Assembly (NCBI RefSeq): GCF_002001105.1
Contig: NZ_MUNP01000067.1
Span: 1 to 63,524, forward strand
Reading direction: 5' to 3'
DNA length: 63,524 nucleotides
Origin: Rhodanobacter sp. C06
GTDB lineage: Bacteria; Pseudomonadota; Gammaproteobacteria; Xanthomonadales; Rhodanobacteraceae
Shown here piece by piece: positions 7,964 to 20,563 of this stretch (its first letter is position 1; every line of letters starts with the position of its first letter). The notes beneath the pieces are model-generated. The model was given only the letters and a program-made list of their open reading frames with translations. It had not been told where the DNA came from and did not search any database. The position numbers were made by a program, and so were the translations under genes.

Positions 7964-8979
7964 CCACGAAGCAGCCTTTCCAGCCCGGCCAGGATCCGGC
8001 CGCGCACGATCTGTTCGCCGATCGGCCGGACCTCATGGAAGCCCCCGCCGCCAGCCATGCGTTCGATCACCACGATGCCGCGTTCGGCAGCCGTCTGCGC
8101 GCGGCGCGCGAGGCGCGTGGTGCTGACCTGGAAACCTGCGCGCATGCGCTGAAGCTGCCGCTGCGCATCCTGCGCAAGCTGGAGCAGGGCGAGCAGCAGG
8201 GCATCGATTCCAAGGTCTACCTGGCCAGCTACATCGGCAAGTACGGGCAGTACCTGGGCATCGACGCGGCCGAGATCGAGGCCGAACAGGCGCGCATCCG
8301 CCAGATCGAGCCGCCGCTGGTGGCCACCGGCGGCATTTCGCATTCGCGCTTCCTGCTAGACCGCTACGCCACCGCCGCCACTTACGTGGTGCTGACCCTG
8401 GTGATCGCGGTACCGACGATCTGGTTCGGCGTGCGCAGCACGCTGGATCGCGACCTCAGCCATCTCACTCCGCTGGATGCCTCGCCGGTGGCGCAGCAGG
8501 ATGCATCGACGCCGGCCGTGAGCGCGGCCAAGACGGTCGCGTCCACCGCACCGGCTTCCGCCACGCCGGCACAGCCGCAGGCTTCGGCGCCGGCTGCGTC
8601 GGAGCAGCCGCTGATGGCCTCCATGGCGCCGTTCCCGAATCTCGGCAATGACACCTTGCCGACGCCGCCCACGATCAGCACGCCCGCGACCGTCAATGCC
8701 GGCAGCGGCGCGCACAGCCTCAGCCTGAGCCTGTCGGCTGCCAGTTGGGTCGAGGTGACCGGGCAGGATGGCACGCGCATGGAATACGGTCTGCTGCCCG
8801 CCGGTACCAGCAAGACCTGGCACAGCGACCAGCCGCTGGACGTGCGCATCGGCAACGTCGGTGGCGCGCAGGTGAGCATCGACGGCCAGCCGGTGACGCT
8901 CGACGGTTTTCGTCGCGCCAACGTGGCGCATTTCCGCGTGCAGATCGCGGACGGCAAGGCCGCTGCGGCCACCCTCTGA
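7960..8979 (+). CDS. rodZ: Cytoskeletal cell-shape protein RodZ
   Basis: A 339-residue membrane protein with RodZ layout. A cytoplasmic HTH_25 domain lies at about 45-110 (GSRLRAAREARGADLETCAHAL...LRILRKLEQGE...YLASYIGKYGQYLGID). One transmembrane helix follows at about 135-157, then an Ala/Pro/Ser/Thr-rich periplasmic linker and a C-terminal DUF4115 domain (ASWVEVTGQDG, LDVRIGNVGG). RodZ links MreB filaments to the elongation machinery. The 4-base overlap with pilW is typical of this locus. Confidence 0.9.
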   Translation: MTTKQPFQPGQDPAAHDLFADRPDLMEAPAASHAFDHHDAAFGSRLRAAREARGADLETCAHALKLPLRILRKLEQGEQQGIDSKVYLASYIGKYGQYLGIDAAEIEAEQARIRQIEPPLVATGGISHSRFLLDRYATAATYVVLTLVIAVPTIWFGVRSTLDRDLSHLTPLDASPVAQQDASTPAVSAAKTVASTAPASATPAQPQASAPAASEQPLMASMAPFPNLGNDTLPTPPTISTPATVNAGSGAHSLSLSLSAASWVEVTGQDGTRMEYGLLPAGTSKTWHSDQPLDVRIGNVGGAQVSIDGQPVTLDGFRRANVAHFRVQIADGKAAAATL

Positions 8980-9041
8980 TCGCGACATCGCAGGCGCTCG
9001 CCGCGCCTGCGCGCGATCCATTTCGGTTATGCTTGCCCATT

Positions 9042-9063
9042 CTTCGCCCGGGCACGGGCGAAG
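9042..9063. other. Hairpin between rodZ and yfgM
   Basis: CTTCGCCCG and CGGGCGAAG form a perfect 9-base-pair stem with a GGCA loop. A T7 run lies about 20 bases downstream rather than adjacent, so terminator function is uncertain. The 160-base gap holds no gene. Confidence 0.5.
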
Positions 9064-9139
9064 GGTGATGGCGAGCCGTTTTTTTCTCGCCTCCGGCCTG
9101 CCGGCGCGCGCCGCGCGCGGTACCCACGAACGGTGAAGC

Positions 9140-9790
9140 ATGGCATTTGACGCATACGACGATTACGAACAAAGCGAACGTGTCCAGAAATGGCTGCGCG
9201 AGAACGGCCTCTCCATCGCCGTCGGCATCGCGATCGGCCTGGTCGGCATCTTCGGCCTGCAGCAGTGGCGCAAGCACCAGGCGAACAACGAGGCCGCGGC
9301 GGCCACCTTGTACCAGCAGGCGCAGGTGGCGCTGGCCAGCGGCAAGCCGACGGCGGCGACCGCCTTCGTCGACGAGCTGATGAAGGACTACGCCAAGTCG
9401 CCGTACGCGCTGTTCGCGGTCAGCGACCGCGCGAAACAGCAGGTACAGGACAAGCAGCTGGACAAGGCGATCGCCTCGCTGCAGTGGGCCGAGACGCATG
9501 CCGCCGACCCGGCGCTGAAGGCGCTGGTGGAACTGCGCATGGCGCGCGTGCAGCTGGCCAAGGGCGACGGCCAGGCCGCACTGGCCACGCTCGAAGCCAT
9601 GCCGGCGGGCCAGTACACGGGCCTGAACCAGGAACTCCGCGGCGATGCGCTGGTCAAGCTGGGACGCGCCGACGACGCACGCAAGGCCTACCAGGCGGCG
9701 ATGACGGCATTGGGTGAGGACGCGCCGCAGCATGCCGTCCTGCAGATGAAAATCGACGATCTGGCCGTGGCCGGAAAGCAGGGTGCATGA
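9140..9790 (+). CDS. yfgM: YfgM-like tetratricopeptide membrane protein
   Basis: A 216-residue single-pass protein. It has a short acidic N-terminus (AYDDYEQSERVQKWL), a transmembrane helix at about 25-43 (LSIAVGIAIGLVGIFGL) and periplasmic TPR-like repeats. In E. coli YfgM is an ancillary SecYEG-PpiD subunit that helps release translocated proteins. Position directly before bamB and der with a 4-base overlap is the conserved arrangement. Many genomes call it simply 'tetratricopeptide repeat protein'. Confidence 0.88.
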   Translation: MAFDAYDDYEQSERVQKWLRENGLSIAVGIAIGLVGIFGLQQWRKHQANNEAAAATLYQQAQVALASGKPTAATAFVDELMKDYAKSPYALFAVSDRAKQQVQDKQLDKAIASLQWAETHAADPALKALVELRMARVQLAKGDGQAALATLEAMPAGQYTGLNQELRGDALVKLGRADDARKAYQAAMTALGEDAPQHAVLQMKIDDLAVAGKQGA

Positions 9791-11001
9791 AAGTCGTGGT
9801 GAAGAAGAGCATTTGGCTGGTCGCCCTGGGTTCGCTGGTCCTGCTGGCCGGTTGCAACTCGTTCAAGAAGAAGAACCTCGAACCGCCAACCCCGCTGGAA
9901 AAGCATTTCACCCCCACGGTGCAAGTCAGCAAGGTGTGGACCGCGCGCGTCGGTGACGGCGCCGGCATCAGCGGCGTGCGCCTGCGCCCGACCGTGGCGG
10001 ACGGCGTGTTGTATGCCGACAGCACCGACGGCAAGATCGCCGCGTTCGACGCCGCCAGCGGCAAGAAGCTGTGGGAAAAGACCACCCGCAGCAGCAAGGG
10101 CTGGTTCGGCCTGGGTCACGCGAAGGGCGTCGATGCCGCGTATGCCGGGGGCCCGGCCGTGGCCGGCGACCTGCTTGCGGTTGGCACGCTCGACGGCCAC
10201 GTCTACGCGATGGGTGCGAAGGACGGCAGCCCGCGCTGGGAGGCCGACCTGGTTTCCGAAGTGATCGCCGCGCCGGCGATCAGCGGCGACCTGGTGATCG
10301 TGCGCACCCAGGACGGTCGCGTGTACGGTCTCGACGCCGCCACCGGCAAGCGCCGCTGGGTCTACGACCAGGGCAATGTGCCGTCGCTCAGCCTGCGCGG
10401 CAACGGCGTGCCGCTGGCCGCGAACGGCGTCGTGTTCATTGGCACCGACGACGGCAAGCTGGTCGCGCTGCGCCAGGACAACGGCGAGAAGCTGTGGGAG
10501 CAGAAGCTCGCCAACGGCGAGGGCCGCACCGACATCGAGCGTCTCGACGATGCCGATGGCGCGATCCTGCTCGACGGCAGCACGTTGTACGGCGCCGCCT
10601 ACCACGGCAACCTCAGCGCGATCGACGGCCCCAGCGGCCGCCCGCTGTGGTCGCATCCGTTCTCCACCTACACCGCGCTAGCCGTGGGCGGCAACTCCGT
10701 CTACGGCGTGGACGACCAGGGCGTGGCGTGGGCGTTCGACCGCAGCGGCGGCGCCGACATGTGGAAGAACGACAAGCTGAAGTACCGCTGGCTCACCGGT
10801 CCCGCCGTGCAGGGCAACTACGTGGTGGTGGGCGACGCCTACGGCTACGTGCACTGGCTGCAGGCGGGCGACGGCGCGCTGGCCGCGCGCGTGCGCCTGT
10901 CGAAGAAGGCGATCCAGGCCCAGCCGCTGGTGGTGGGCGACACCGTGTATGTCGAGGACGTGAAGGGCCACATCGGCGCCTACCGTCTCGCTGCGCACTG
11001 A
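9787..11001 (+). CDS. bamB: Outer-membrane assembly lipoprotein BamB
   Basis: A 404-residue lipoprotein with lipobox SLVLLAGC near residue 23. The rest is a PQQ-like beta-propeller, with repeated blades such as DGKIAAFDAASGKKLWEK, DGRVYGLDAATGKRRW and DGKLVALRQDNGEKLWEQ. BamB is an accessory of the BAM complex that inserts beta-barrels and binds BamA. It overlaps yfgM by 4 bases and precedes der by 22. Confidence 0.96.
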   Translation: MKVVVKKSIWLVALGSLVLLAGCNSFKKKNLEPPTPLEKHFTPTVQVSKVWTARVGDGAGISGVRLRPTVADGVLYADSTDGKIAAFDAASGKKLWEKTTRSSKGWFGLGHAKGVDAAYAGGPAVAGDLLAVGTLDGHVYAMGAKDGSPRWEADLVSEVIAAPAISGDLVIVRTQDGRVYGLDAATGKRRWVYDQGNVPSLSLRGNGVPLAANGVVFIGTDDGKLVALRQDNGEKLWEQKLANGEGRTDIERLDDADGAILLDGSTLYGAAYHGNLSAIDGPSGRPLWSHPFSTYTALAVGGNSVYGVDDQGVAWAFDRSGGADMWKNDKLKYRWLTGPAVQGNYVVVGDAYGYVHWLQAGDGALAARVRLSKKAIQAQPLVVGDTVYVEDVKGHIGAYRLAAH

Positions 11002-11023
11002 TCGCCGGGAACCATGACCTCTC

Positions 11024-12424
11024 ATGCTGCCCGTCGTCGCCCTGGTCGGTCGCCCCAACGTCGGTAAATCGACCCTGTTCAACGCGCTGACGCGCAGCCG
11101 CGACGCCCTGGTGGCCGACCTGCCGGGCGTCACCCGCGATCGCCATTACGGCGTGTGCCGCACCGGCGCGCGCCCGTTCGTGGTGGTCGACACCGGCGGC
11201 CTCTCCGGCGTGGACGAAGGCCTCGACGGGCTCACCGCGCAGCAGGTGCGCCTGGCCATCGAGGAAGCGCAGGCGCTGGTGTTCGTGGTGGATGCGCGCG
11301 ACGGCCTGCTGCCGCAGGATCGCAACATCCTCGACGAGCTGCGCCGCAGCGGCAAGCCGCTGCTGCTGGCGGTGAACAAGACCGACGGCCTGGACCTGCA
11401 CGAGGCGCTGGCGGAATTCGCCCGCTTCGGCATCGCGACCACGCTGCCGCTGTCCGCCGCGCACAACCGTGGCACCGAAGAGCTGATCGCCGCGCTGCTG
11501 CCGGTGCTGCCGGAAGACGCGCACGAGGAACTGGCCGCGGGCGAGGACGGTTCCATCCGCGTCGCCATCGCGGGGCGGCCGAACGCGGGCAAGTCCACCC
11601 TGATCAACCGCCTGCTCGGCGAGGACCGGCTGATCGTCTCCGACGTGGCCGGCACCACCCGCGACCCGATCCGCGTGCCGCTGGAACGCGACGGCCGCCG
11701 CTACACCCTGATCGACACCGCCGGCGTGCGTCGCAAGGCGCGCGTCGAGGAGGCGGTGGAGAAGTTCAGCGTCATCAAGACCCTGCAGTCGATCGCCGCC
11801 GCCCAGGTGGTGGTGATGCTGATCGACGCGCGCGAGAACCTCGCCGACCAGGATCTCACCCTGATCGGCCATGCGATGGACGAAGGCAGGGCGCTGGTGA
11901 TCGCGGTGAACAAGTGGGACGGCCTGGACGCCTACCAGCGCGAGCAATGTGAGCGTGCGCTGGATCGCCGCCTGCAGTTCGTCGACTGGGCGAAGACCGT
12001 GTTCATCTCCGCGCTGCACGGTTCCGGCTTGCGCGAGCTGATGCGCGCGGTGGTGCGTGCGCATGCCGCAGCGACGAAGGAACTGAGTTCCTCCGACCTG
12101 ACCAAGACACTGGAAAAAGCCTACGAGAGCTACCAGCCGCCGCTGGTGCGCGGGCATGCGCCGAAGCTGCGCTTCGCGCATCCCGGCGGCAACAATCCGC
12201 CCACCATCGTGATCCACGGCAGCCGCACCAAGCACATCGCGCCGGCCTATCAGCGTTACCTGGAAAACTTCTTCCGCAAGCGCTACAAGCTGGAAGGCAC
12301 GCCGGTACGCATCAGTTTCCGCGAAGGCGAGAACCCGTACGCCGGCAAGAAGAACGTGCTCACCGAAGCGCAGCAGCGCAAACGCCAGCGCATGATCCGC
12401 GAGATGAAGAAGCGCGGGAAATAA
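11024..12424 (+). CDS. der: Ribosome assembly GTPase Der (EngA)
   Basis: A 466-residue double GTPase for 50S subunit maturation. The first G domain has GRPNVGKST (9-17), DTGG and NKTD. The second has GRPNAGKST from about 185, DTAG and NKWD. The KH-like C-terminal domain ends in a Lys/Arg-rich tail (QQRKRQRMIREMKKRGK). Everything expected is present. A pair of REP-like hairpins follows the stop. Confidence 0.98.
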   Translation: MLPVVALVGRPNVGKSTLFNALTRSRDALVADLPGVTRDRHYGVCRTGARPFVVVDTGGLSGVDEGLDGLTAQQVRLAIEEAQALVFVVDARDGLLPQDRNILDELRRSGKPLLLAVNKTDGLDLHEALAEFARFGIATTLPLSAAHNRGTEELIAALLPVLPEDAHEELAAGEDGSIRVAIAGRPNAGKSTLINRLLGEDRLIVSDVAGTTRDPIRVPLERDGRRYTLIDTAGVRRKARVEEAVEKFSVIKTLQSIAAAQVVVMLIDARENLADQDLTLIGHAMDEGRALVIAVNKWDGLDAYQREQCERALDRRLQFVDWAKTVFISALHGSGLRELMRAVVRAHAAATKELSSSDLTKTLEKAYESYQPPLVRGHAPKLRFAHPGGNNPPTIVIHGSRTKHIAPAYQRYLENFFRKRYKLEGTPVRISFREGENPYAGKKNVLTEAQQRKRQRMIREMKKRGK

Positions 12425-12503
12425 ACTCGTGGTTTGTCCGGAGCGCGATGGACAATTCGCGTACTGACCAGCATGAACACGAACCCGCACGGCCCGTTCG
12501 CCT

Positions 12504-12636
12504 CCTCTCCCCTTTGGGGAGAGGATTGAGGTGAGGGGTGGGTGCTTGCCGCAGTACTCATCGAAAATCGGCCTTGCTGGTGAAAGTATCGCCAGTATGT
12601 CCCCTCACCCCGACCCTCTCCCCGGAGGGGAGAGGG
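12504..12636. repeat. Inverted pair of CCTCTCCCC-type REP-like hairpins
   Basis: Copy one (12504-12538) is CCTCTCCCC/GGGGAGAGG with a TTT loop and a GAGGTGAGGGG tail. Copy two (12601-12636) is the reverse complement of the same design: a CCCCTCACCCC flank, then CCCTCTCCCC/GGGGAGAGGG with a GGA loop. They face each other about 60 bases apart between der and the moeB-like gene. The second ends 21 bases before the moeB start codon. Confidence 0.8.
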
Positions 12637-12656
12637 GGAAAGGCTACACTCTTGCC

Positions 12657-13826
12657 ATGCCTCTTCCATTTGACCGCGACACCTGGCTCGCCGAGCTGCG
12701 CAGCCGCATTCCCGAAATCGCTCCCGCCGAGGCGCTGGGGCGCCAGGCGCAGGGCGCCTTGCTGATCGACGTGCGCGAGGACGGCGAACGCGCCGCCGGC
12801 ATGCCGGCCGGTGCGCTGGGCTTGTCGCGCGGTTTCCTTGAATTGCGCATCGAACAGGCAGAACCGGATCGCGCGCGTCCCGTCCTTGCCCTCTGCGGCA
12901 GCGGCACACGTTCGCTGCTGGCGGCCGAGACCTTGCAGCGGCTGGGTTATCGCGACGTGCGTTCCGTGGCCGGCGGCTTCGAGCGCTGGAAGAGCGAAGG
13001 CCTGCCGATTGTCGCGGGTGCGCTGGATGCGGACGCCGCCGAACGCTATGCGCGCCAGCTGCGCCTGCCGCAGGTGGGCGAGGCGGGGCAGGCGCGGCTG
13101 GGGGCCGCGAAGATCGTGTTGCTCGGCGCCGGCGGCCTCGGTGCGCCGTCGGCGCTGTACCTCGCCGCGGCCGGCGTCGGCCAGCTCACCCTGATCGACG
13201 ACGACCGCGTGGAACGTTCCAACCTGCATCGCCAGGTGATCCACGCCGATGCGCGCGTGGGGATGGCCAAAACCGAGTCGGCGCGCATCGCGCTGAATGC
13301 GCTGAACCCGCGCGTGCGCATCGCGCTGCGCGACGAGCGGCTGCGCGCCGACAACGTGGAGCGCCTGCTCGACGGTCATGACCTGGTGATCGATGGCGCC
13401 GACAATTTTCCCGCGAGGTACCTGCTGGCTGCTGCCACGCAGCGGCTGAAGCTGCCGATGGTCTATGGCGCGGTGGAGCGCTTCACCGGGCAGCTCAGCG
13501 TGTTCGACCCGCGCCGCGACGACTCGCCGTGCTACCGCTGCCTGTTCCCCGAGCCGCCCTCGGCCGCCGAGGCGCCGAACTGCAGCGAGGCGGGCGTGCT
13601 CGGCGTGCTGCCGGGCATCGTGGGCCTGCTGCAGGCCACCGAGGCGTTGAAGCTGATCCTGGGACTGGGCGAGCCGCTGGTCGGCCGGCTGCTGTCCTTC
13701 GACGCGCTGGGCATGCATTTTCGCGAGACGCGCCTGCCGCGCGACCCGGCCTGCCCAGGCTGCGGCGCGACCGCGCGCTTCGCTGGTTACGAGGATATCG
13801 CTGCGCTTTGCGCGGCAGCCGGCTGA
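12657..13826 (+). CDS. moeB: Rhodanese-MoeB/ThiF fusion (sulfur-carrier adenylyltransferase)
   Basis: A 389-residue protein. Residues 1-120 are a rhodanese domain with loop cysteine C80 in ALCGSGTRS. The rest is an E1-like adenylation domain: nucleotide loop GAGGLGAPSA near 151, IDDDRVERSNLHRQ, the Cys in EAPNCSEAGVLG, and zinc pairs CYRC and CPGC. It should adenylate the C-terminal glycine of MoaD or ThiS and may pass sulfur to it. The domain order is the reverse of eukaryotic MOCS3. The ATG at 12657 is chosen because the longer frame runs through the repeat. Whether it serves molybdopterin or thiamine synthesis cannot be told. Confidence 0.85.
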   Translation: MPLPFDRDTWLAELRSRIPEIAPAEALGRQAQGALLIDVREDGERAAGMPAGALGLSRGFLELRIEQAEPDRARPVLALCGSGTRSLLAAETLQRLGYRDVRSVAGGFERWKSEGLPIVAGALDADAAERYARQLRLPQVGEAGQARLGAAKIVLLGAGGLGAPSALYLAAAGVGQLTLIDDDRVERSNLHRQVIHADARVGMAKTESARIALNALNPRVRIALRDERLRADNVERLLDGHDLVIDGADNFPARYLLAAATQRLKLPMVYGAVERFTGQLSVFDPRRDDSPCYRCLFPEPPSAAEAPNCSEAGVLGVLPGIVGLLQATEALKLILGLGEPLVGRLLSFDALGMHFRETRLPRDPACPGCGATARFAGYEDIAALCAAAG

Positions 13827-14389
13827 TCGAGGTCGGCGGGAATCAGCGCATATACCGCGGCGTCGTGGGCGCGATCCCAGGCCCACAACCGCTGCCGTGC
13901 CATCGCCTCGAACACGGCGCCCGACTTCTCCGCCACGCGCCGGCTGGCATGGTTGTCGGGCAGGGTGACGATCTCGATCCGGATCAAGCCCAGCTCGGCG
14001 AAACCGAACCGCGCCACCAGCCGCGCGGCCGCGGCGGCGAGGCCCTGGCCGTGGCGCGAGGCACGTATCCAGTAGCCGAGGTTGGCACTGCGATGCAGCG
14101 GATTGATCTGGTTGAGTCCGCAGCCACCCAGGAGTTCGCCGCCAACCGCGTCGCGCACGGCGAACGCGAATTGCGTGCCGGTCCGCCAGGTTTCGTGGCA
14201 ATGCCTCGTCCACGCCCCGGCCCGGTCCATGTCGTAGTCGGCGCGACACCACGGCAGCCAGCGGCCCACGCTGGCGACCGATTCCTGCACGGCGGCATGC
14301 AATTCGGCGACATCCGTGTCGCGCCATGGCCGCAGCACCAGGCGGCCGTCGGCGAGTGAAGGCGTAACGTGGGTCATTGCTTCGGCCAT
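13787..14389 (-). CDS. GNAT acetyltransferase, RimJ/RimL-like
   Basis: A 200-residue GNAT protein. It has the RimJ/RimL-type start GRLVLRPWRDTDVAEL, a GGCGLNQI strand, LGYWIRASRHGQGLAAAA as the acetyl-CoA pyrophosphate loop, and the C-terminal NHASRRVAEKSGAVFE motif. The likely substrate is a protein N-terminus or small amine, but this is not determinable. Its 3' end overlaps the 3' end of the convergent moeB-like gene by 40 bases. Confidence 0.85.
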   Translation of the reverse strand: MAEAMTHVTPSLADGRLVLRPWRDTDVAELHAAVQESVASVGRWLPWCRADYDMDRAGAWTRHCHETWRTGTQFAFAVRDAVGGELLGGCGLNQINPLHRSANLGYWIRASRHGQGLAAAAARLVARFGFAELGLIRIEIVTLPDNHASRRVAEKSGAVFEAMARQRLWAWDRAHDAAVYALIPADLDQPAAAQSAAISS

Positions 14390-14454
14390 GGTTTGGCGTT
14401 TGTGCGCTGCGGTTGGAGCTTGGATAATGTCCCGTCCTTCGCCCCGGTATCAAC

Positions 14455-15303
14455 ATGAGCGCACGCATCCTCGACGGCAAACGCATCGCGCAGGAACTGT
14501 TGGAGCGGATTGGCCGACGCGTCGCCGAGCGCAAGGCGCAGGGTCACGCCGCGCCCGGCCTCGCCGTGGTGCTGGTGGGCGACGACGCCGCCTCGTCGGT
14601 GTACGTGCGCAACAAGCGCAAGGCCTGCCACCAGGTCGGTTTCCGCTCCTTCGACTACGACTTGCCGACGCGCACCACGCAGGAAGAACTGTTCGCGCTG
14701 ATCGACCGGCTCAATGCCGATCCGGCCGTGCACGGCATCCTGGTGCAGTCGCCGCTGCCGGAGCACATCGACGAGGACGCGCTGGTCGACCGCATCGACA
14801 CCGGCAAAGACGTGGACGGCTTCCAGGCGGTGAACGTGGGCCGCCTCGCGCTGCGCCGCTTCGGCCTGCGCCCGTGCACGCCGAAAGGCGTGATGACCCT
14901 GCTCGGCCACACCGATCGTCCGGTGCGCGGCCAGCATGCGGTGGTCGTCGGTGTATCCAACCACGTCGGACGGCCGCTGGCGCTGGAATTGCTGATCGCC
15001 GGTTGCACCACCACCTGCTGCCACAAGTTCACCCGCGACCTGGAAGGCCACGTGCGCCAGGCCGACATCGTGATCGTCGCGGTGGGCCGGCCGGGCCTGG
15101 TGCAGGGCGAATGGATCAAACCCGGCGCGGTGGTGATCGACGTGGGCATCAACCGGCTCGACGACGGCCGCCTGGTGGGCGACGTGGAATTCGCGCCGGC
15201 CTCCGAACGCGCCAGCTGGATCACCCCGGTGCCCGGCGGCGTGGGCCCGATGACGGTGGCCACGCTGATGGAGAACACGCTGGAAGCCGCCGAAGCCAGC
15301 TGA
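14455..15303 (+). CDS. folD: Methylenetetrahydrofolate dehydrogenase/cyclohydrolase
   Basis: A 282-residue bifunctional enzyme interconverting 5,10-methylene-THF, 5,10-methenyl-THF and 10-formyl-THF. YVRNKRKAC carries the catalytic tyrosine-lysine pair. [23 protein letters not shown] and [10 protein letters not shown] are family signatures, and the NADP-binding region contains [25 protein letters not shown] stands where most FolD have SN(I/V)VGRP, a mild variation. It is a complete single gene 69 bases before guaB. Confidence 0.97.
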   Translation: MSARILDGKRIAQELLERIGRRVAERKAQGHAAPGLAVVLVGDDAASSVYVRNKRKACHQVGFRSFDYDLPTRTTQEELFALIDRLNADPAVHGILVQSPLPEHIDEDALVDRIDTGKDVDGFQAVNVGRLALRRFGLRPCTPKGVMTLLGHTDRPVRGQHAVVVGVSNHVGRPLALELLIAGCTTTCCHKFTRDLEGHVRQADIVIVAVGRPGLVQGEWIKPGAVVIDVGINRLDDGRLVGDVEFAPASERASWITPVPGGVGPMTVATLMENTLEAAEAS

Positions 15304-16833
<1,530 letters not shown>

Positions 16834-16862
16834 CGAATGCGGGAGCGCTCGCGCTCCCTCGC

Positions 16863-16995
16863 GTCATTCCGGCGCAGGCCGGAATCCAGTAGCGGCGAGG
16901 CACACGGTTTGCCCGGCCGTGCCAAGCGTGATCCGGAACGCATCCGCGGCAACCGGAATACGTTGCAACTGGATTCCGGCCTGCGCCGGAATGAC
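16863..16995. repeat. Inverted pair of identical 27-base REP-like hairpins
   Basis: The 27-mer at 16863-16889 (GTCATTCCGGC...GGAATCCAG) recurs as its exact reverse complement at 16969-16995. Each copy folds on itself with an 8-base-pair ATTCCGGC/GCCGGAAT stem. Together they form a doublet between guaB and guaA, resembling the BIME arrangement of enterobacterial REPs. A diverged copy is at 830-856. Confidence 0.85.
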
Positions 16996-17028
16996 GACAA
17001 CCGACTCCAGCCTTCCTTGCTGCCGCCC

Positions 17029-19159
<2,131 letters not shown>

Positions 19160-19221
19160 GCGCGACGCGGCCCGCGGCAGCGCCCTGACCTGCATCAGGA
19201 GGGCCCGAAAAGCCGCATGGT

Positions 19222-19240
19222 ACAAATGCGAATCATTCTT
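19222..19240. promoter_or_regulatory. Fur-like box upstream of the Nramp-type gene
   Basis: ACAAATGCGAATCATTCTT matches 12 of 19 positions of the classical Fur consensus. It contains the perfect GAAT-C-ATTC core common in gammaproteobacterial Fur sites. It lies 16 bases before the ATG at 19256. Confidence 0.6.
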
Positions 19241-19255
19241 GATTCCGTACTGACC

Positions 19256-20536
19256 ATGCCGCTGGATACGCATACCGTTGAAGTGTTGCCACGCACGGAA
19301 GCTGCCGCCGGCAGGCGGCGGTCGCGTTGGCTGCGTCTGCTCGCGGTGGCCGGCCCTGGCATGGTGGTGATGCTGGCGGACACCGACGCGGGCAGCCTCG
19401 TCACGGCGGCACAGAGCGGTGCGGAATCGGGCTATCGCCTGTTGCTCCTGCAGATAGTGATGGTGCCGATCCTGTTCATCGTGCAGGAGCTCACGGTGCG
19501 CCTGGGCATCTTCACGGGTCACGGGCACGGGCATGCGATCCGCCTGCATTTCGGCCGTTTCTGGGCCTGGGTGTCGGTGGCCACTCTGTTGCTCGCCTGC
19601 GTGGGTGCACTGGTCACCGAGCTGAGCGGCATCGCCGGCGTGGGTGCGCTGCTGGGTATCCCGGCCTGGCTCAGCATGCTCATCGTGGCGGCCGGGCTCA
19701 CCGCGATGGTGTGCAATGGCTCCTATCTCACGGTGGAGCGCATCGCGCTGGCCATCGGCCTGTTCGAGTGCGTGTTCCTCGTCGTGGCCTGGCAGGCTAA
19801 GCCGGATCTGTCGGCGGCATGGACGCAGATCATGCAGGTGCCGTTCGCCGACCACCGCCATCTCTACCTCGTGGCCGCCAACATCGGTGCGGTGATCATG
19901 CCGTGGATGGTGTTCTACCAGCAGTCGGCGGTGGCGGAGAAGGGACTGACCGCCGCCGACCTGCGCGCCGCGCGCTGGGATACCGCGATCGGTTCGGTGC
20001 TGACCCAGGCGGTGATGGCGGCGGTGCTGGTCGCCGTGGCGGCCACCATCGGGCGAACGCAGCCGGGCAAGCCGCTGGATACCGTGCAGCAGATCGTGGA
20101 TGCGCTGACGCCCTTCCTCGGCCGCTGGGCGGGCACGCTGATGTTCGCGCTGGGCATGGTCGGCGCCGCGCTGGTGGCCACCATCGTGGTGACGCTGACC
20201 GCGGCGCGCGCGCTGGGCGAGGTGATGGGCTTCGAACACTCGCTGCGCCACAGACCGCAGGAGGCACCGTGGTTCTACGGCGCCTGCGCACTGATCCTGG
20301 CACTGGGCGGCGTGCTGGTCGCCTCGGGCGTCGACCTGGTGGAACTGAGCGTGGGCGTGCAGGTGATGAACGCGCTGCTGCTGCCTATCGTGCTGGGTTT
20401 CCTGTTCCTGCTGGCGCGGCGCGTGCTGCCCGCGCCGTACCGCCTCAAGGGCGCTTACGCCGTGCTGGTCGGCGCCACCATCGCGCTCACCGCCGGGCTT
20501 GGCCTGTATGCCGGCATCGTCGGGATGCTGTCGTAG
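19256..20536 (+). CDS. Nramp-family divalent metal transporter with atypical metal site
   Basis: A 426-residue protein with about eleven transmembrane segments and the Nramp fold. The TM1 metal motif, DPGN in canonical Nramp/MntH, reads DTDAGS. The TM6 MPH motif reads MPWM (GAVIMPWMVFYQQSA). Such changes occur in divergent Nramp branches, including Mg-transporting relatives, so the metal cannot be assigned by homology. The open frame begins at 19217, but that ATG precedes the Fur-like box, so the ATG at 19256 is preferred. Iron-dependent control would argue for Mn or Fe uptake. The gene converges with the RND operon. Confidence 0.75.
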   Translation: MPLDTHTVEVLPRTEAAAGRRRSRWLRLLAVAGPGMVVMLADTDAGSLVTAAQSGAESGYRLLLLQIVMVPILFIVQELTVRLGIFTGHGHGHAIRLHFGRFWAWVSVATLLLACVGALVTELSGIAGVGALLGIPAWLSMLIVAAGLTAMVCNGSYLTVERIALAIGLFECVFLVVAWQAKPDLSAAWTQIMQVPFADHRHLYLVAANIGAVIMPWMVFYQQSAVAEKGLTAADLRAARWDTAIGSVLTQAVMAAVLVAVAATIGRTQPGKPLDTVQQIVDALTPFLGRWAGTLMFALGMVGAALVATIVVTLTAARALGEVMGFEHSLRHRPQEAPWFYGACALILALGGVLVASGVDLVELSVGVQVMNALLLPIVLGFLFLLARRVLPAPYRLKGAYAVLVGATIALTAGLGLYAGIVGMLS

Positions 20537-20563
20537 CGGCAGGCCTCCGCGGCAGCGCCCGGT

